This document shows, piece after piece, positions 62,128 to 64,000 of a stretch of 64,000 bases of DNA. Position numbers and translations under genes: made by a program. The stretch's first letter is position 1. The number at the start of each line of letters is the position of its first letter. The stretch lies in assembly GCA_027886175.1 (NCBI GenBank), contig JAJNNQ010000029.1, forward strand, positions 5,140,501 through 5,204,500, read 5' to 3'. Below the pieces are notes generated by a model that saw nothing but the letters and a program-made list of their open reading frames with translations, was not told the origin of the DNA and did not search any database. This DNA is from Phylloscopus collybita. Its lineage: Eukaryota; Chordata; Aves; Passeriformes; Phylloscopidae.

Positions 62128-64000
62128 GTTTTGCTTTAGTTTTACCACTTCTTGCAAATAAAATGTTTACTAAAAGCATCATTTTGTCCCGTGCATGAAG
62201 CTAGTTCTACAGAAAAGCATTCCTGCTACTCCTCTCAGAAGACTATAGAGAGAGGTGTGGATTGCAGCATATGAAGCCACAGAAAAAACATTCCTAATTG
62301 TGTGTTATTAAGGGAATTGTGATGGCTTTGTAACAAATAAGAAACCTTTTGAACCTTTTGAAGGATCAGAATTGAACTTTTTTCAGACAGGACCAGTGTG
62401 AAACCAGTGATATTCTCCTGCAAATTTCTGGGGAATGATGGACTCTATTTCCAAATTTTCTTGTTTTCATAGGACTCACCTAAACAATGAGAAATAAACA
62501 CTATCTCCAAATAGATTGCTAAATTTTTTCTCCATACCTGTACTTAATTTGCTTTCAATACTTACAAATAAATAATTTAGGACAATTTAAATTTCATTCA
62601 GCAAATTGATTTTCTAATGGCAAATTCCTATGTTTTGTGTGCACAGCATTCTTATTATTCTGTGCAGACGAGACCTTGTAACAGTAAAAAATAGAAGTTC
62701 CTGTAAGTGTTGGTCAGGTTTCTATCTTAGGAGAGCAAACTCATGGAAATTTTTATAACTATATCAAACACTGCTTGCCTGTGCATGCTGTGATTTTCTT
62801 TCCTGGATCAGAAATTTAGAGATTCAGCTCACAGGCTGTGAGCTTGCCTCCTACACGGAGCTGACATCACAGTTAATTAAAAGAAAGTCACTGTACTACT
62901 GGCATTCCTGAGATGAGGCATTAGCGTAGCACATTCTGGACAGCAGACAACTTCTACAAATTATACCACAAATTGCTTGGCACAGACACAAGCTCTCATC
63001 ATTAAGGGAAAGTGGAAGAATACTGTTGGGATTCCTGATGTAGTGTAAGAACAACAAAACCCCTCCAATTATTCAATCTTAAGGGATCAAAAGCACAAAA
63101 ACTGCATTAGTGGGTACCTGAAGGTGTAAACTGCATAAGATTGCACCAGATAATGCTAAGAGGTAGTAGCTGCCACTAATTCCTCAACAGAAATAGGAAG
63201 TTCTTATGCTCCTCTCATATCTCCACTCTTTTGTAACATGATATGTTCATTCATTTATTTCTCAGGCTTATATGTGGCTGAGCACAGTGGATATATTCAC
63301 ACTTACTCCATCATTCTGTATTTCTAGGCATTTTGTTTAACAATGATAACAAATGAGTGAATAATACTTACTGTCTCTTCTCAGCCAAGTATTCACAGTC
63401 TAAACTCCATTACTTTTGCTGAACCCTTGATCTATGTCAGTTCTTGTTTTAGATCAGGACTTCCTGGTAAAGCTGATGTTTGTGACAAGCCTTCTTGACT
63501 CTGTGATTCCCAGAAAATGAAGAGAATAGATACCCCAGTGACTATGACTCACACTTGGAAGCTACTGCAAGTCCCAGCTCAGAAGCTCTCCTCTGTTGGC
63601 TTGAATCATCAGCAGTGTAAAACAACCTATGACCTCTGAACACTGCTCATTATTGTCAAACTGAAAAGAAAGAAAAGAAAATGAAGCTCACTTCTGTTTA
63701 TAACTATGTTTTTACTGCAATAGTTGGAAGTGTCATTTCTCTGCCATACTTTGTTGTTTTGTCTTTTTTCAAAGTCATCTTCTACTCTGAGCTGGATAGA
63801 GATACTAATTTCTAAAGAGAAGAAATATATTTTTAGTTGCTTTTAGGGTAAAAATTTAATAAAGCAGCTCAATTTAATTAAATAAATTGGTTCAGTTTCC
63901 TGGATATGTCTCATGTTCCGTCTAAAACAAAGATTTGATTGCCAAAGCACAGAATATTTAGGGTTTGCTCACTGTTTCTCCTAGTCAATAATTCTGTTAA

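Larger units (their letters stand above)
48421..64000. other. Upstream flank of NTRK2, no gene recognised
   Basis: AT-rich sequence with no splice-consistent coding exon or RNA gene that I can recognise. It contains a poly-A tract (57323-57359), a strand-asymmetric G/T-rich tract (57556-57730) and a solo LTR (61415-62122). Two copies of AGGAGCAATGGATA lie near 52270 and 52296, and TTGATATCAA palindromes at 55880 and 55901. Non-coding upstream NTRK2 exons or distal enhancers could be present but are not visible. Confidence 0.7.

Noticed and set aside
1..64000. Bacterial-type systems (CRISPR, operons, phage defence, toxin-antitoxin)
   Set aside because: The window is intron-rich vertebrate DNA with CR1 and LTR elements. 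No such arrays or operon-like gene runs are present.

Overview
The window is vertebrate nuclear DNA, most likely from a bird and probably a songbird. The recognisable gene is the 5' half of NTRK2, which encodes TrkB, the receptor for BDNF and NT-4. It runs on the minus strand, from a CpG-rich first coding exon near 47.0-47.2 kb down to the second immunoglobulin domain at 0.2-0.5 kb. The bird assignment rests on the close match of the exon translations to avian TrkB as I remember it, on several CR1 LINE fragments ending in ATTCTRTG-type repeats, and on long-terminal-repeat sequences that resemble songbird LTR families. In birds NTRK2 is normally Z-linked, so Z is the likely chromosome (inference).

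Gene layout, in transcript order. Coding exon 1 (46953-47161) holds the signal peptide and the LRR N-cap. Exons 2, 3 and 4 (27759-27833, 27454-27525, 21326-21394) are three leucine-rich-repeat exons in the same phase. Exon 5 (18167-18321) holds the LRR C-cap. Exons 6 and 7 (5122-5258, 2026-2158) form Ig-like domain 1. Exon 8 (203-502) forms Ig-like domain 2, the neurotrophin-binding domain. Every junction is GT-AG and the phases join without a break to give residues 1 to about 384. The juxtamembrane, transmembrane and kinase exons lie outside the window, beyond position 1 on the minus strand. I saw no frameshift or stop, so the gene looks intact.

The promoter region (about 46.6-48.4 kb) is a CpG island. 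It contains two TGACG-type CRE-like sites one helical turn apart, a G-quadruplex-prone tract, a palindromic GTACAT repeat and a 5' leader with a single upstream AUG that is followed at once by a stop codon. The rest is introns and upstream flank. These hold four CR1 fragments and two solo LTRs with clean target-site duplications (6 bp at 33.3-33.9 kb, 5 bp at 61.4-62.1 kb). They also hold a (GGAAT)n array, homopolymer tracts, two perfect short hairpins (15.45 kb and 23.83 kb) and a G-quadruplex motif just upstream of the exon 8 splice acceptor. From 48.5 to 64 kb I see no protein-coding gene.

I found no gene cluster or new multi-component system. The observations worth a second look are regulatory (promoter, 5' leader and intronic G4/hairpins) and transposon-derived.
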